Of a DNA stretch of 64,000 nucleotides, positions 24,536 through 32,977 are shown piece by piece; the first letter of the stretch is position 1; each line of letters starts with the position of its first letter. A model generated the notes under the pieces. It worked only from the letters and a program-made list of their open reading frames with translations. It was not told where the DNA came from and made no database searches. Location: assembly GCF_009299795.1 (NCBI RefSeq), contig NZ_VIGP01000002.1, positions 668,898 through 732,897 of the forward strand. Direction: 5' to 3'. This DNA is from Brachybacterium subflavum. Lineage in GTDB: Bacteria > Actinomycetota > Actinomycetes > Actinomycetales > Dermabacteraceae. The position numbers were made by a program, and so were the translations under genes.

Positions 24536-26419
24536 ATGTCCTCCTCCCCAGCCACCGCCGCCGGCGGCGACGCGCCGCAGCGCGAGCGCGCGAACCGCGG
24601 CGCCTTCAGCGGCCGCTCCGCGTTCATCTTCGCGGCCATCGGCAGCGCCGTCGGCCTCGGCAACATCTGGCGCTTCCCGGCCGCCGCCTACGAGGGCGGC
24701 GGAGGAGCGTTCATGATCCCCTACCTGGTCGCGCTGCTGACGGCCGGCATCCCGCTGCTGTTCGTCGACTACGCGATCGGCCACCGCTGGCGCGGCTCGG
24801 CGCCGCTGGCGTGGCGGCGCCTGAAGCGCTGGACCGAGTTCATCGGCTGGTGGCAGGTGCTGATCTGCGTGATCATCGGCGCCTACTACGCGCTGATCAT
24901 CGCCTGGTCCCTGAACTACATGGTCTTCTCCGTGGGCCAGAAATGGGGCGATGATGCGCAGGGCTACTTCTTCGGCCAGTTCACCCATTCGCTCATGGGG
25001 TCCGACGCGGGCATCTCCTTCGATTACGTGGGCCCGGTGCTGGTGACGATCCTGCTGGTGTGGGTCGCCGTGATCATCACCCTCGCCCTCGGCGTGGAGA
25101 GCGGGATCGCGAAGACCTCGATGATCTTCATCCCGCTGCTCGTGGTCATGTTCGTGATCCTCGTGGCGCGCGCACTGTTCCTGCCGGGAGCGATGACGGG
25201 CCTGAACGCGCTGTTCCAGCCCAACTGGGAGGCGCTGGCGGATCCGTCCGTGTGGATCGCCGCCTACGGGCAGATCTTCTTCTCGCTGTCGGTGGCGTTC
25301 GGCATCATGCTCACCTACTCCTCGTACCTCAAGAAGAAGACCGACCTCACCGGTTCGGGCCTGGTGGTGGGCTTCGCGAACTCGAGCTTCGAGATCCTCG
25401 CCGGCATCGGGGTGTTCTCCGCACTGGGCTTCATGGCGCAGGCGCAGGGAGTCCACGTGCAGGACGTCGTCACCGACGGCATCGGGCTCGCGTTCATCGC
25501 CTTCCCGACGATCATCTCCCAGGCCCCCGGCGGCGCCCTGATCGGCGTGCTGTTCTTCGGGTCCCTGGTGCTCGCGGGCTTCACCTCGCTGGTCTCGATC
25601 ATCGAGGTGATCGTCTCCGCGGTGCAGGACAAGTTCGGGCTCTCGCGCGTGCCCGGCACGCTCGTGGTGCTGCTGCCGATGGCGATCGGCTCCACGCTGC
25701 TGTTCCCGACGACGATGGGGCTCGCGCTGCTGGACACGCTCGACAACTTCGTGAACTCCTACGGGATCGTCGGGGCGGCACTGGTCTCGACGATCGCGCT
25801 CGGATACATCGTGCGCGGCCTGCCCACCCTGCGCGACCACCTGAACTTCAAGGGCACGTTCCGCCTCGGCATCGGCTGGGAGACCTGCGTGAAGGTGATC
25901 GCGCCCCTCGTGCTGGGCGTGACGATGATCCTCTCGGCGGTCGAGCTGCTCACGGCCGACAAGCCGTACTCGGAGTACCCGGGCTGGTTCGTCAACGTCT
26001 TCGGCTGGGGCATGGCGATCGCACTCGTGGTCATCGCGATCGTGCTCTCGCTGCTGCCCTGGCCCGCGAACTCCAACAAGGACCGCCCCGATTCCGATGG
26101 CGATCCGATCGCACCGCCCGTGGCCGCCGACAGCGTGCTCGCCGCGCCCGGCACCCGCGTCGTGATCGATGACGGCGCCCTGCCCGACACCCCGCAGGAG
26201 CTGCGCCCGCCGCAGGTCTCCGCAGCCGGGTCCGCCCGCGGCACCGGCGGAGCGGACGGGGCCCAGGAGCTCGCCACGAGTGCGATCGCGACCGTCCGCA
26301 GCGGGCCCTCGGGCCCGGGCGGCTCCGGCGGACCGACGGAGTACGACGGGCCGACGAAGCCCGGCGGGCAGACGGGGTCCGGCAACACCCACCGCGCCGC
26401 GCAGGAAGGAGGGAACTGA
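24536..26419 (+). CDS. metP: NSS-family methionine/alanine importer, large subunit
   Basis: 627 residues, sodium:neurotransmitter symporter fold. The signature AIGSAVGLGNIWRFP is near 35-49 with helix 1 unwinding, and WEALADPSVWIAAYGQIFFS marks helix 6. The start is the ATG behind GGAAGG. The last 75 residues form a hydrophilic Pro/Gly-rich tail not needed for the fold. The neighbouring small subunit identifies the MetPS type known from Corynebacterium glutamicum, which imports methionine and alanine with Na+. Confidence 0.92.
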   Translation: MSSSPATAAGGDAPQRERANRGAFSGRSAFIFAAIGSAVGLGNIWRFPAAAYEGGGGAFMIPYLVALLTAGIPLLFVDYAIGHRWRGSAPLAWRRLKRWTEFIGWWQVLICVIIGAYYALIIAWSLNYMVFSVGQKWGDDAQGYFFGQFTHSLMGSDAGISFDYVGPVLVTILLVWVAVIITLALGVESGIAKTSMIFIPLLVVMFVILVARALFLPGAMTGLNALFQPNWEALADPSVWIAAYGQIFFSLSVAFGIMLTYSSYLKKKTDLTGSGLVVGFANSSFEILAGIGVFSALGFMAQAQGVHVQDVVTDGIGLAFIAFPTIISQAPGGALIGVLFFGSLVLAGFTSLVSIIEVIVSAVQDKFGLSRVPGTLVVLLPMAIGSTLLFPTTMGLALLDTLDNFVNSYGIVGAALVSTIALGYIVRGLPTLRDHLNFKGTFRLGIGWETCVKVIAPLVLGVTMILSAVELLTADKPYSEYPGWFVNVFGWGMAIALVVIAIVLSLLPWPANSNKDRPDSDGDPIAPPVAADSVLAAPGTRVVIDDGALPDTPQELRPPQVSAAGSARGTGGADGAQELATSAIATVRSGPSGPGGSGGPTEYDGPTKPGGQTGSGNTHRAAQEGGN

Positions 26420-26529
26420 TGTCGGCATCGGCCATCGTCATGCTCTGCGTCGCGATCGTCACCGTCTGGGGCGGCCTCGCCGCCGCGATCGTGAACATCG
26501 TGCGTCACCCGGAAGAGCCGGAGGACTGA
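26419..26529 (+). CDS. metS: Methionine/alanine importer small subunit
   Basis: 36 residues: MSASAIVMLCVAIVTVWGGL continuing into a short basic-then-acidic tail (NIVRHPEEPED). One transmembrane helix. The ATG shares its A with the metP stop (TGATG), and GGAAGGAGGG is upstream, so it is translationally coupled. This matches the MetS family of NSS small subunits, which are easily missed because of their size. Confidence 0.9.
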   Translation: MSASAIVMLCVAIVTVWGGLAAAIVNIVRHPEEPED

Positions 26530-26570
26530 CTCCGGCGCCGGCGGCGCCCGCGGCACGGTCCCGTCGGTCC

Positions 26571-26595
26571 GGCCGGGTGTGACATGCACCCGGCC
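26571..26595 (+). terminator. Hairpin after metPS
   Basis: Stem GGCCGGGTG (26571-26579) with CACCCGGCC (26587-26595), 9 bp, 7-nt loop, 42 bp after metS. No T tract. Confidence 0.5.
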
Positions 26596-26659
26596 CGGCC
26601 GGGGCCGGCTCGCACCACCCGGGGTCCTCCGGTAGTGTGTCTCCTGCTCTACGAGCAAT

Positions 26660-26744
26660 GGAGGATTCGCATAGCGGCCTAGTGCGCACGCCTGGAACGC
26701 GTGTTGGGTGAAAGCCCTCGGGGGTTCAAATCCCCCATCCTCCG
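26660..26744 (+). tRNA. tRNA-Ser (anticodon GGA)
   Basis: Acceptor stem GGAGGAT (26660-26666) pairs with ATCCTCC (26737-26743), followed by discriminator G. The anticodon loop CTGGAAC gives GGA (Ser, UCC/UCU). A long variable arm and the T arm GGGGGTTCAAATCCCCC are present. CCA is not encoded. Total 85 nt. Confidence 0.96.
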
Positions 26745-26751
26745 CCGAAGG

Positions 26752-26791
26752 GAACGCCCCTGATCCGCGGCATCGCGGATCAGGGGCGTTC
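26752..26791. terminator. Terminator after tRNA-Ser
   Basis: Perfect 17-bp stem (26752-26768 with 26775-26791) and a 6-nt loop GGCATC, seven bases after the tRNA. Ends GTTCTG without a long T tract. Confidence 0.8.
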
Positions 26792-26810
26792 TGCATCCGC
26801 TGGTGGCAGG

Positions 26811-27245
26811 ATGAGCCCCATGGTGCAGGAATCCACGCCCCGCCGGCGGATCGCCGGGGCGGTCTCGCGCGAGGGCGAGGAGGCCTTCGTCGGCCGATGT
26901 CTGTCGATCCTCGGGGACGGAGAGATCGACGTGGAGCTGATCGGGGTGCTCGGCGGGAACTCCGCGGGCCCCGTCCTCGCCGGAAGGTCCGACGGCCCCC
27001 GTGGCTACTGGGTGCGCACATGGGCCCTGCGCGCCCTCCTCTACGCCTGGTCCGCTCCCGCCGAGCCGGCCGTGGTCGCGGCCACCGCCGACCCGCACTG
27101 GCGGGTGCGGGAGATGGCCGCGAAGGTCCTCGCCGCCCGGGCGTCCTCGCGCTGCGGCGCCGAGGCGGCGCTGGAGCGGCTCCGGCAGGACGGGCATCCT
27201 CGCGTGCGCGCCGCGGCGCGACGAGCGCTGGACCGGCCCGGCTGA
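26811..27245 (+). CDS. HEAT-repeat protein
   Basis: 144 residues. Two HEAT-like helical repeats are visible (GYWVRTWALRALLYAW, then DPHWRVREMAAKVLAAR and DGHPRVRAAARRALD). Such repeats serve as binding scaffolds; no catalytic motif is seen. The start could be 26811 or the ATG at 26820, which lies about 9 nt after AGGA. It follows the tRNA terminator and seems to stand alone. Confidence 0.7.
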   Translation: MSPMVQESTPRRRIAGAVSREGEEAFVGRCLSILGDGEIDVELIGVLGGNSAGPVLAGRSDGPRGYWVRTWALRALLYAWSAPAEPAVVAATADPHWRVREMAAKVLAARASSRCGAEAALERLRQDGHPRVRAAARRALDRPG

Positions 27246-27345
27246 TCGGTTCGAAGCGACGCTCCCTCCTCCCGGGAGACGGAGCATTCCACGCCGCGGA
27301 TGAGATGAGAGCGCAGTCGACGCAAGAACATGGAGGTGCTGGAGG

Positions 27346-27564
27346 TTGGCAGACGGAGCGGGGGCCTTCTCGATCGTCACCCCGGAGAGGGAGCTCGAGT
27401 TCATGGGAACGGGCGCCACCGCGACCTTCCTGCTGGACAACGGTTTCGCGAACGCCGACCGTGAGCCGCATTGGCATCTGCGGTGGTGCCTGGATCGGAT
27501 GGAGGTCGGAGAGTCCATGGACGTCGGCTCCGCGCGGGTCGTCCGGGAGGCCCTCCACGACTGA
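27346..27564 (+). CDS. Small hypothetical protein
   Basis: 72 residues from a TTG start behind TGGAGG. Codon use is like real genes here, with strong G/C third positions. Residues include ELEFMGTGATATFLLDNGFA and HWHLRWCLDRMEVGESMDVG. No family was recognised. No ATG start exists before codon 20. It is followed by a hairpin terminator. It may be a genuine short gene or the remnant of a longer one. Confidence 0.4.
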   Translation: MADGAGAFSIVTPERELEFMGTGATATFLLDNGFANADREPHWHLRWCLDRMEVGESMDVGSARVVREALHD

Positions 27565-27675
27565 GCGGCACCGCCGTCGATGTCGTCCGTGTCGTGCAGC
27601 CCGCCCGGCGGCGAGACCGCGCGGCGAGCGCGCCTGCCGCGTCGGATGCCGCTCGCAGCCCGCACGAGCCGACGG

Positions 27676-27695
27676 GACGTTCCGGCGGGAACGTC
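27676..27695. terminator. Hairpin between convergent genes
   Basis: GACGTTCC (27676-27683) and GGAACGTC (27688-27695) with GGCG loop, between the small hypothetical gene and the cysteine dioxygenase-like gene. Confidence 0.55.
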
Positions 27696-27736
27696 AGTCC
27701 CTCCCGCTCCGTCAGATCGATGGGTGACGGTGCGCG

Positions 27737-28372
27737 TCAGCGCTCCGGCAGGTCGTAGGTGCGCCGGATGCTCGAGCCGAGCTCGCGGATGTCCGCGCCG
27801 TAGACATGGATCGAGATCGCGGTGCCCTCCCCCGCGTTCCAGACCCGATGGAGATCCCCGGGCGGTGCGAAGCCGTCGGCGCTGCCGTTCGGGTTGGTCA
27901 CCTCCGCGGTGCGCACGAGGCGCAGGCCGCCCTCCGGGTCCGGCACCTGCCCGTCGGCGAGGTGCACCTCGCCCCCGACGGTGTCCTCGACCCGGTACCG
28001 GATCTCGGCCTCCTCGCCCTCGTAGACCCCGACCACGCACCAGGAGATGTGGTCGTGCACGGGCGTCTGCTGTCCGGGGAGCCATACCAGTGCGACGATC
28101 GAGAAGCTGCCGTCGGGCTCGACGTGGACGATGTTCTGCCGGTAGCGCTCGGGGTCCGCGACGCGGGCCTGCGCCGGCAGCAGGTCCGGCACGACGAGGT
28201 GCCGCTCCAGGGTCCGGGTCACCCGCCGTGACGTCTCGGCGGCGTCGCCGCCGGCTGCGACCGCTCCGCGGATCTCGTCGATGAGACGCCGGAGCGAAGG
28301 CGGGGATTCCTGCGGCGCATGGTCGTGCTGCGCGTCTTCCGGCCGGACCGCCGAGGTCTCCTGCGCACTCAT
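27737..28372 (-). CDS. Cysteine dioxygenase type I-like cupin
   Basis: 211 residues. The cupin metal motif HDH (in QQTPVHDHISWCVVGVYEG) and the late His in LHRVWNAGEGTAISIHVYGA are those of CDO-type thiol dioxygenases, which oxidise cysteine or 3-mercaptopropionate to a sulfinic acid using Fe(II). The N-terminal 30 residues are variable. Divergent from an osmC-like gene, so a shared thiol or oxidative-stress role is possible. The true thiol substrate cannot be decided here. Confidence 0.82.
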   Translation of the reverse strand: MSAQETSAVRPEDAQHDHAPQESPPSLRRLIDEIRGAVAAGGDAAETSRRVTRTLERHLVVPDLLPAQARVADPERYRQNIVHVEPDGSFSIVALVWLPGQQTPVHDHISWCVVGVYEGEEAEIRYRVEDTVGGEVHLADGQVPDPEGGLRLVRTAEVTNPNGSADGFAPPGDLHRVWNAGEGTAISIHVYGADIRELGSSIRRTYDLPER

Positions 28373-28594
28373 CGGCCCCGTCCCTTCTCCGAGTGCACCC
28401 CTGCGGCCAGGAGGCGCACGCTCATCAGCGGTCGTCGACCAGGCTACCGAGCGGTCCGCGTCGACGGCGCACCCGGCGAACCTCCGATGTCGAGAGGGTG
28501 ACGAGCGCGTGGACGGCGCCGGCAGCGCCTCCCGTGCGCTCGGGAGCGCTCACTCCGCGGCCGCGACTCCCCCGGCCGCGTCTACCCTGGGGCC

Positions 28595-29101
28595 ATGGCG
28601 GAACCATCCGGACACTCCCCGACCGAGACGGCCACCTCCGCGGGAGCCTCTGCGGCCACGGCCCCCGACGCCCTCCCCGAGAAGTACACCCGCGCCCTCT
28701 ATACCGCGCACGTGGAGAACGTCGGCGGCACGGCGGGCGAGGTCCGCGTCGAGAACGGGCCCACGCTGCCCACGGGCGGTCCGTCGGCCGACGCCACGGG
28801 CTCGAATCCCGAGCAGTTCCTCGCGATGGCATGGAGCACGTGCCTGGGCGAGACGCTCAAGGCGGTGCTGCGCGAGCAGGGGATCGACGCCGCGACTCAC
28901 GTGCACGTCGAGGTCGGCCTGCACTTCGACCCCTCGGGCGGCTACCGCTTCGCGCCGCGCGCCCTGGTGAGCATCGAGGACGTGGAGGAGGACGAGGCCC
29001 GCCGCCTCGCGGAGGCCGCGCACGCGCGCTGCCCCGTCTCCCGACTCCTCGGCCGTGCCGATTCGGGTGCACTCGAGGTCGTGCCGCCGCCCCGGAGCTG
29101 A
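28595..29101 (+). CDS. OsmC/Ohr-family peroxiredoxin
   Basis: 168 residues. After a 25-residue Ala/Thr-rich lead comes the OsmC fold (LYTAHVENVGGTAGEVRVEN). The two redox cysteines are in MAWSTCLGETL and HARCPVSRLL, spaced as in Ohr/OsmC enzymes that reduce organic hydroperoxides. The ATG has only a weak upstream purine stretch. Divergent from the CDO-like gene. No OhrR gene is adjacent. Confidence 0.88.
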   Translation: MAEPSGHSPTETATSAGASAATAPDALPEKYTRALYTAHVENVGGTAGEVRVENGPTLPTGGPSADATGSNPEQFLAMAWSTCLGETLKAVLREQGIDAATHVHVEVGLHFDPSGGYRFAPRALVSIEDVEEDEARRLAEAAHARCPVSRLLGRADSGALEVVPPPRS

Positions 29102-29247
29102 TCATCCCGGCGGCGGCCGACGAGGCGGCGAGCGTCCCGATCCGCCCCGGGAGCGGCATGGGAGCACGAGTGCACGGAGATCGCGTCCGCCGCCGCCCGG
29201 CCGCTCGCATAGGGAACCGACAGCTCGCGTTCAGCGCCTGCAGGGCT

Positions 29248-29372
29248 GGGACCGGTTATGTATATCCCAGGTGCTGACGGAGCGGCGAGCCACTGAGGAG
29301 AGGCTCCCGCCTGACCCGCAGCACCGGGGAAAGGGATGGCCCCGGCCCGTGGGGACGGGCCGGGGCGCTTTC
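29248..29372 (+). ncRNA. Candidate structured RNA with terminator
   Basis: The 320-bp gap between osmC and the S9 peptidase holds no gene but three consecutive foldable elements: CTGGGA/TCCCAG (about 29248-29272), then GGTGCTG/CAGCACC enclosing an inner GGCGAGCC/GGCT..CGCC helix (about 29272-29327), then the 12-bp terminator stem at 29339-29366 with a T-rich tail GCTTTCTG. A TATGTATA stretch near 29257 could be a -10 box. The family was not recognised. It might instead be just the osmC 3' end. Confidence 0.3.
29339..29366 (+). terminator. Terminator between osmC and the S9 peptidase gene
   Basis: GCCCCGGCCCGT (29339-29350), loop GGGG, ACGGGCCGGGGC (29355-29366), followed by GCTTTCTGTT. One of the few hairpins here with a partial T tract; oriented for plus-strand transcripts and usable from both sides. 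Confidence 0.8.
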
Positions 29373-29421
29373 TGTTCCGGGGGTTCTGCGACCGGGCCGG
29401 CCCCGCCAGCCGGACACCCGT

Positions 29422-31464
29422 TCACCCGAGCGCCGCAGGGCGGTGCCAGGCGATCCCGCGCACGTGCTGATCGAGGAACCCGAGGAACGTCTCGTACCAG
29501 ACCTGCGCATTGCCGCGACCGGTGATCCAGTGGCCCTCGTCGGGGAAGTAGAGGAAGCGGTGGCGGGTGCGGCCCTGCTCGTCGCGCGGCGTGGCGGAGA
29601 ACTCGTGCAGGTCGTACCAGAGCGCGTGGCCCTGCGCGATGGGCACGCGGCAGTCCTTGTCACCGTGGATCACGAGCATCGGCACCTGGATCTCGGCGAC
29701 CGAGTCCTTGGGGTTGAAGCGGCGGTTCTGCTCGCGCATGGGCCGCTCCCAGCCGGCGTTGTCGGTGGTGCGGCCCATCGATGCCGTGTCCCACAGCGAG
29801 GCATGGGTGACCACGCAGCGGAAGCGGTCGCCGGTGTGCCCGGCCACCCAGTTCGCCATGTACCCGCCGTAGGAGCCGCCCGCGAAGGCGGTGCGCTCGG
29901 CGTCGATGTCTGCGCGGGCGACCGTCGCGTCCGCGAGCGCCATGATGTCGGTGAACGGGGCGCCGCCGAGCTCGTGCTGACCGCGGTCGATCATCTCCTG
30001 CCCGTAGCCCGTGGAGATCGCCGGGTCCGGCAGCAGCACGGCGTAGCCCGCGTCCACGAAGGGACCGGGGTTCCAGCGAGAGGTCCAGGCGTTCCAGGAT
30101 CCCCAGGGGCCGCCGTGCGCGAAGACGACCAGCGGGTGCGGGCCCTCCCCCTCGGGCAGACGCAGCCAGGCCCGCAGCGCCGTGCCGTCCTGGGCGGTGG
30201 CCGAGACCTCGGTGAGGGTGCCGGGCTGCTCGACGGCGTCGGCGGGGTTCGGCAGGTCCACGATCTCGCCGCTCGCCAGGTCGATGCGCACGGGGTGCGG
30301 GGCGACGGCGATCCCGGAGGCTGAGGCGACGGCCGCACCGCCCGCGACGGCCAGCTGCGCGAAGGAGAGCTCCTGGTCCGGTCCGCCGGCGAGTCGGCGC
30401 GGGGCGGCCTCGCCGAGGCCGCCGATCCACACGGACCCGCGGCCCTCGTCATCGCCCGCGCCCACGAGGGTGTCCCCGTCGACCCAGGTGGGATGGGGGT
30501 CCCGATCCAGCTCGGGCCAGACCTCACGGCTCTCCCCGGTGGCGAGGTCGAGCACCTCGGTGCGCGAGCGGGCGGAGGCGGTCTGCGTCCAGGTGCGCTC
30601 GCGCGAGATCAGCACGCGCGTCCCGTCGGGGCTGAACTCGCCGGGCCAGAACTCGACCTCGTTCGTGGCGTCGCGCAGCAGCTGCGGTGGCTGCGTCCCC
30701 GTCAGGTCGAGCAGGTAGAGGCGGCCGACGCCCAAGCGGTCATCGAGCGAGTCGGTCATCGCCGCGAGCGCGCGGCGGCCCTGCCGATCCGCGCTCCACG
30801 CGCTCAGCCGCCCGGGCGGCATCTCCAGGTGCCGGAAGTGGAGGACCTGGCGGCGCGGGGCGTCGTCGTCATCGCCAGACGGGACCTGATCAGCCGGGGC
30901 GGTCGCCGTGGCGGAGAAGAGATCCTCGGGAAGGGCCGCGACGGCGAGCGCGCTGCGGGCGGGGCCCAGGTCGTGGTCCCAGTGGCGGGTCGGGAAGCCG
31001 TCGTGGAGGGCGGCGCTGACCTCTGACTTCTTGCGCTCGCGGGAGAGGCGGGCATGCTCTGCCTCGTCGGACGCCTGGGAGTGGACGTCGATCTCGGCGA
31101 CGAGCACGCCGTTGGCGAGATGCAGTCCCCCGAAGCCGCCGGGACGGGAGGCGACCTCCCGGGCCTCGCCCCGCGAGGGCAGGGCCCAGAGCTGGGCGTC
31201 GTCGGCCTCCTCGCCGTCCTCCCCCACGCGCTGGGCGGTGAACAGGGTGGCGCCGTCCTCGGCGAGTGCCACGGACCCCACGGACGCGCTGCCGCGAGTC
31301 AGGGGAAGGGACGAGGCCCCGAGTATCTCCACGAGTGAGCTGCGGAAGGAGGTGCCCTTCGCGTCCGGGGCCGAGACCTTCGCGACGATCCTCCCGCCCG
31401 GCGTCGTCTCCAGTCCCGCGAGGCGGCGGGCGTCCAGCAGTGCAGTGATGCTCCGATGCGTCAT
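29422..31464 (-). CDS. S9-family prolyl oligopeptidase/dipeptidyl aminopeptidase
   Basis: 680 residues. An N-terminal beta-propeller of about 400 residues carries TolB-like repeats (FSPDGTRVLISRERTW). The C-terminal alpha/beta hydrolase has nucleophile S531 in GGSYGGYM, Asp near 604 (HGDKDCRVP) and His 645 (DEGHW). No signal peptide, so it probably acts in the cytoplasm on short peptides. The start is the ATG 9 nt after AGGA; a TTG three codons upstream is less likely. Confidence 0.9.
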   Translation of the reverse strand: MTHRSITALLDARRLAGLETTPGGRIVAKVSAPDAKGTSFRSSLVEILGASSLPLTRGSASVGSVALAEDGATLFTAQRVGEDGEEADDAQLWALPSRGEAREVASRPGGFGGLHLANGVLVAEIDVHSQASDEAEHARLSRERKKSEVSAALHDGFPTRHWDHDLGPARSALAVAALPEDLFSATATAPADQVPSGDDDDAPRRQVLHFRHLEMPPGRLSAWSADRQGRRALAAMTDSLDDRLGVGRLYLLDLTGTQPPQLLRDATNEVEFWPGEFSPDGTRVLISRERTWTQTASARSRTEVLDLATGESREVWPELDRDPHPTWVDGDTLVGAGDDEGRGSVWIGGLGEAAPRRLAGGPDQELSFAQLAVAGGAAVASASGIAVAPHPVRIDLASGEIVDLPNPADAVEQPGTLTEVSATAQDGTALRAWLRLPEGEGPHPLVVFAHGGPWGSWNAWTSRWNPGPFVDAGYAVLLPDPAISTGYGQEMIDRGQHELGGAPFTDIMALADATVARADIDAERTAFAGGSYGGYMANWVAGHTGDRFRCVVTHASLWDTASMGRTTDNAGWERPMREQNRRFNPKDSVAEIQVPMLVIHGDKDCRVPIAQGHALWYDLHEFSATPRDEQGRTRHRFLYFPDEGHWITGRGNAQVWYETFLGFLDQHVRGIAWHRPAALG

Positions 31465-31534
31465 GGCCAGCAATCCTGCCAGAGCGGGTGCGCGCGCGGG
31501 CCGCCGCGTACTGCCGACCGTCGCCGGTGCACCC

Positions 31535-31601
31535 CTTCGATGTCGCCCAGTGAGACCTCAACGGCCATATGGGGTCGAGACCTCATGGAGAGACATCGAA
31601 G
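31535..31601. repeat. Compound inverted/direct repeat element
   Basis: Outer arms CTTCGATGTC (31535-31544) and GACATCGAAG (31592-31601), inner direct repeats GAGACCTCA (31552-31560, 31577-31585), and a central CCATATGG palindrome (31565-31572). Found in the 290-bp divergent region between the S9 peptidase and the LLM monooxygenase. Architecture suggests a multi-site operator or an intergenic mobile palindrome. Confidence 0.65.
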
Positions 31602-31755
31602 CGCACGCGCACCCCACCGCCTCCATGCCACGCCCCCAGGGCCCCGAACCCGCAGGTCAGCGCCTCCACTGTGTCCCACCATGCGTCGTGCTTGCCGTCG
31701 CCCCCAAACTAGTTTAATGTTGAACCATCTTCAGACGCACAGCCAGGAGGCCGTC

Positions 31756-32910
31756 ATGCAGTTCGGAATCTTCACCATCGCCGACATCACGCCGGACCCC
31801 ACCACGGGGCGCGTGCCCACCGAGCACGAGCGGCTCGAGCTGATGGTCGAGGAGGCGAAGCTCGCCGAGCAGGTGGGCATGGACGTCTTCGCGATCGGCG
31901 AGCACCACAACCCGCCCTTCGTCACCTCGTCCCCCACCACGACCCTCGCGTACATCGGGGCGCAGACGCAGGACCTCATCCTCTCGACCGCGACCACGCT
32001 GATCACCACGAACGACCCGGTGAAGATCGCCGAGGACTACGCGATGCTCCAGCACCTCACGAACGGCCGCGTCGACCTCGTGATGGGCCGCGGCAACACG
32101 GGCCCCGTCTACCCCTGGTTCGGCAAGGACATCCGCAAGGGCCTCGAGCTCGCGATCGAGAACTACGACCTGCTGCACCGCCTGTGGAGCGAGGACGTCG
32201 TGGACTGGCAGGGCGAGTTCCGCACGCCCCTGCAGCAGTTCACCTCGACCCCGCGCCCGCTGGACGGCGTCGCGCCCTTCGTGTGGCACGGCTCGATCCG
32301 CTCTCCGCAGATCGCCGAGCAGGCCGCCTACTATGGCGACGGATTCCTGCACAACAACATCTTCTGGCCCATGAGCCACACCAAGCAGATGGTGCAGTTG
32401 TACCGCGAGCGCTACGAGCACTACGGCCACGGCAAGGCCTCGCAGGCGATCGTGGGACTCGGCGGCCAGGCGTTCATGCGCAAGAACTCCCAGGACGCGA
32501 TCGCGGAGTTCCGCCCCTACTTCGACAACGCCCCCGTCTACGGCGGCGGCCCCTCGATGGAGGACTTCACGGCGCAGACGCCGCTGACCGTCGGCTCGCC
32601 CGAGCAGGTCGTCGAGCGCTACCTGGGCATGGCCGACGCCGTCGGCGACTACCAGCGCCAGCTGTTCCTCATGGACCACGCCGGCCTGCCCCGCCAGACC
32701 GTCCTCGAGCAGATCGAGCTGCTGGGCACCGAGGTCGTCCCCGTCCTGCGCCGCGAGCTCGAGGCGCGCCGCCCGGCCGACGTCCCCGAGGGTCCGACGC
32801 ACGCGGCGATGGTCGCGGCGCGAGACGCCGAGAAGGGCGCCTTCGATGCGTCGTACCGTTTCGAGACCGGCGACAACTGGACCGGCCTGCGCGCCGAGGA
32901 CCGCGCCTGA
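31756..32910 (+). CDS. LLM-class flavin-dependent monooxygenase (CE1758 type)
   Basis: 384 residues in a luciferase-like TIM barrel using reduced FMN. Starts MQFGIFTIADITPDPTTGRV, a pattern of the CE1758 subfamily; IGEHHNPPFVTSSPTTTLAY and LVMGRGNTGPVYPWFG are typical luciferase-family segments. The ATG has CAGGAGG upstream; the longer frame is not used. The next gene encodes an FMN reductase of the matching CE1759 type, which supplies FMNH2. The substrate is unknown. Confidence 0.9.
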   Translation: MQFGIFTIADITPDPTTGRVPTEHERLELMVEEAKLAEQVGMDVFAIGEHHNPPFVTSSPTTTLAYIGAQTQDLILSTATTLITTNDPVKIAEDYAMLQHLTNGRVDLVMGRGNTGPVYPWFGKDIRKGLELAIENYDLLHRLWSEDVVDWQGEFRTPLQQFTSTPRPLDGVAPFVWHGSIRSPQIAEQAAYYGDGFLHNNIFWPMSHTKQMVQLYRERYEHYGHGKASQAIVGLGGQAFMRKNSQDAIAEFRPYFDNAPVYGGGPSMEDFTAQTPLTVGSPEQVVERYLGMADAVGDYQRQLFLMDHAGLPRQTVLEQIELLGTEVVPVLRRELEARRPADVPEGPTHAAMVAARDAEKGAFDASYRFETGDNWTGLRAEDRA

Positions 32911-32977
32911 CGCGCTCCGACCCGGATCTCGCCGTCCCGCCCTTCGTCATCACGCCACCTCGTCGAAGGAGGCCATC

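Noticed and set aside
29248-29340. Cobalamin or TPP riboswitch, suggested by GCCACTG and CTGAGGAGAGG
   Set aside because: The remaining conserved aptamer segments are missing, and no suitable gene follows on the same strand.
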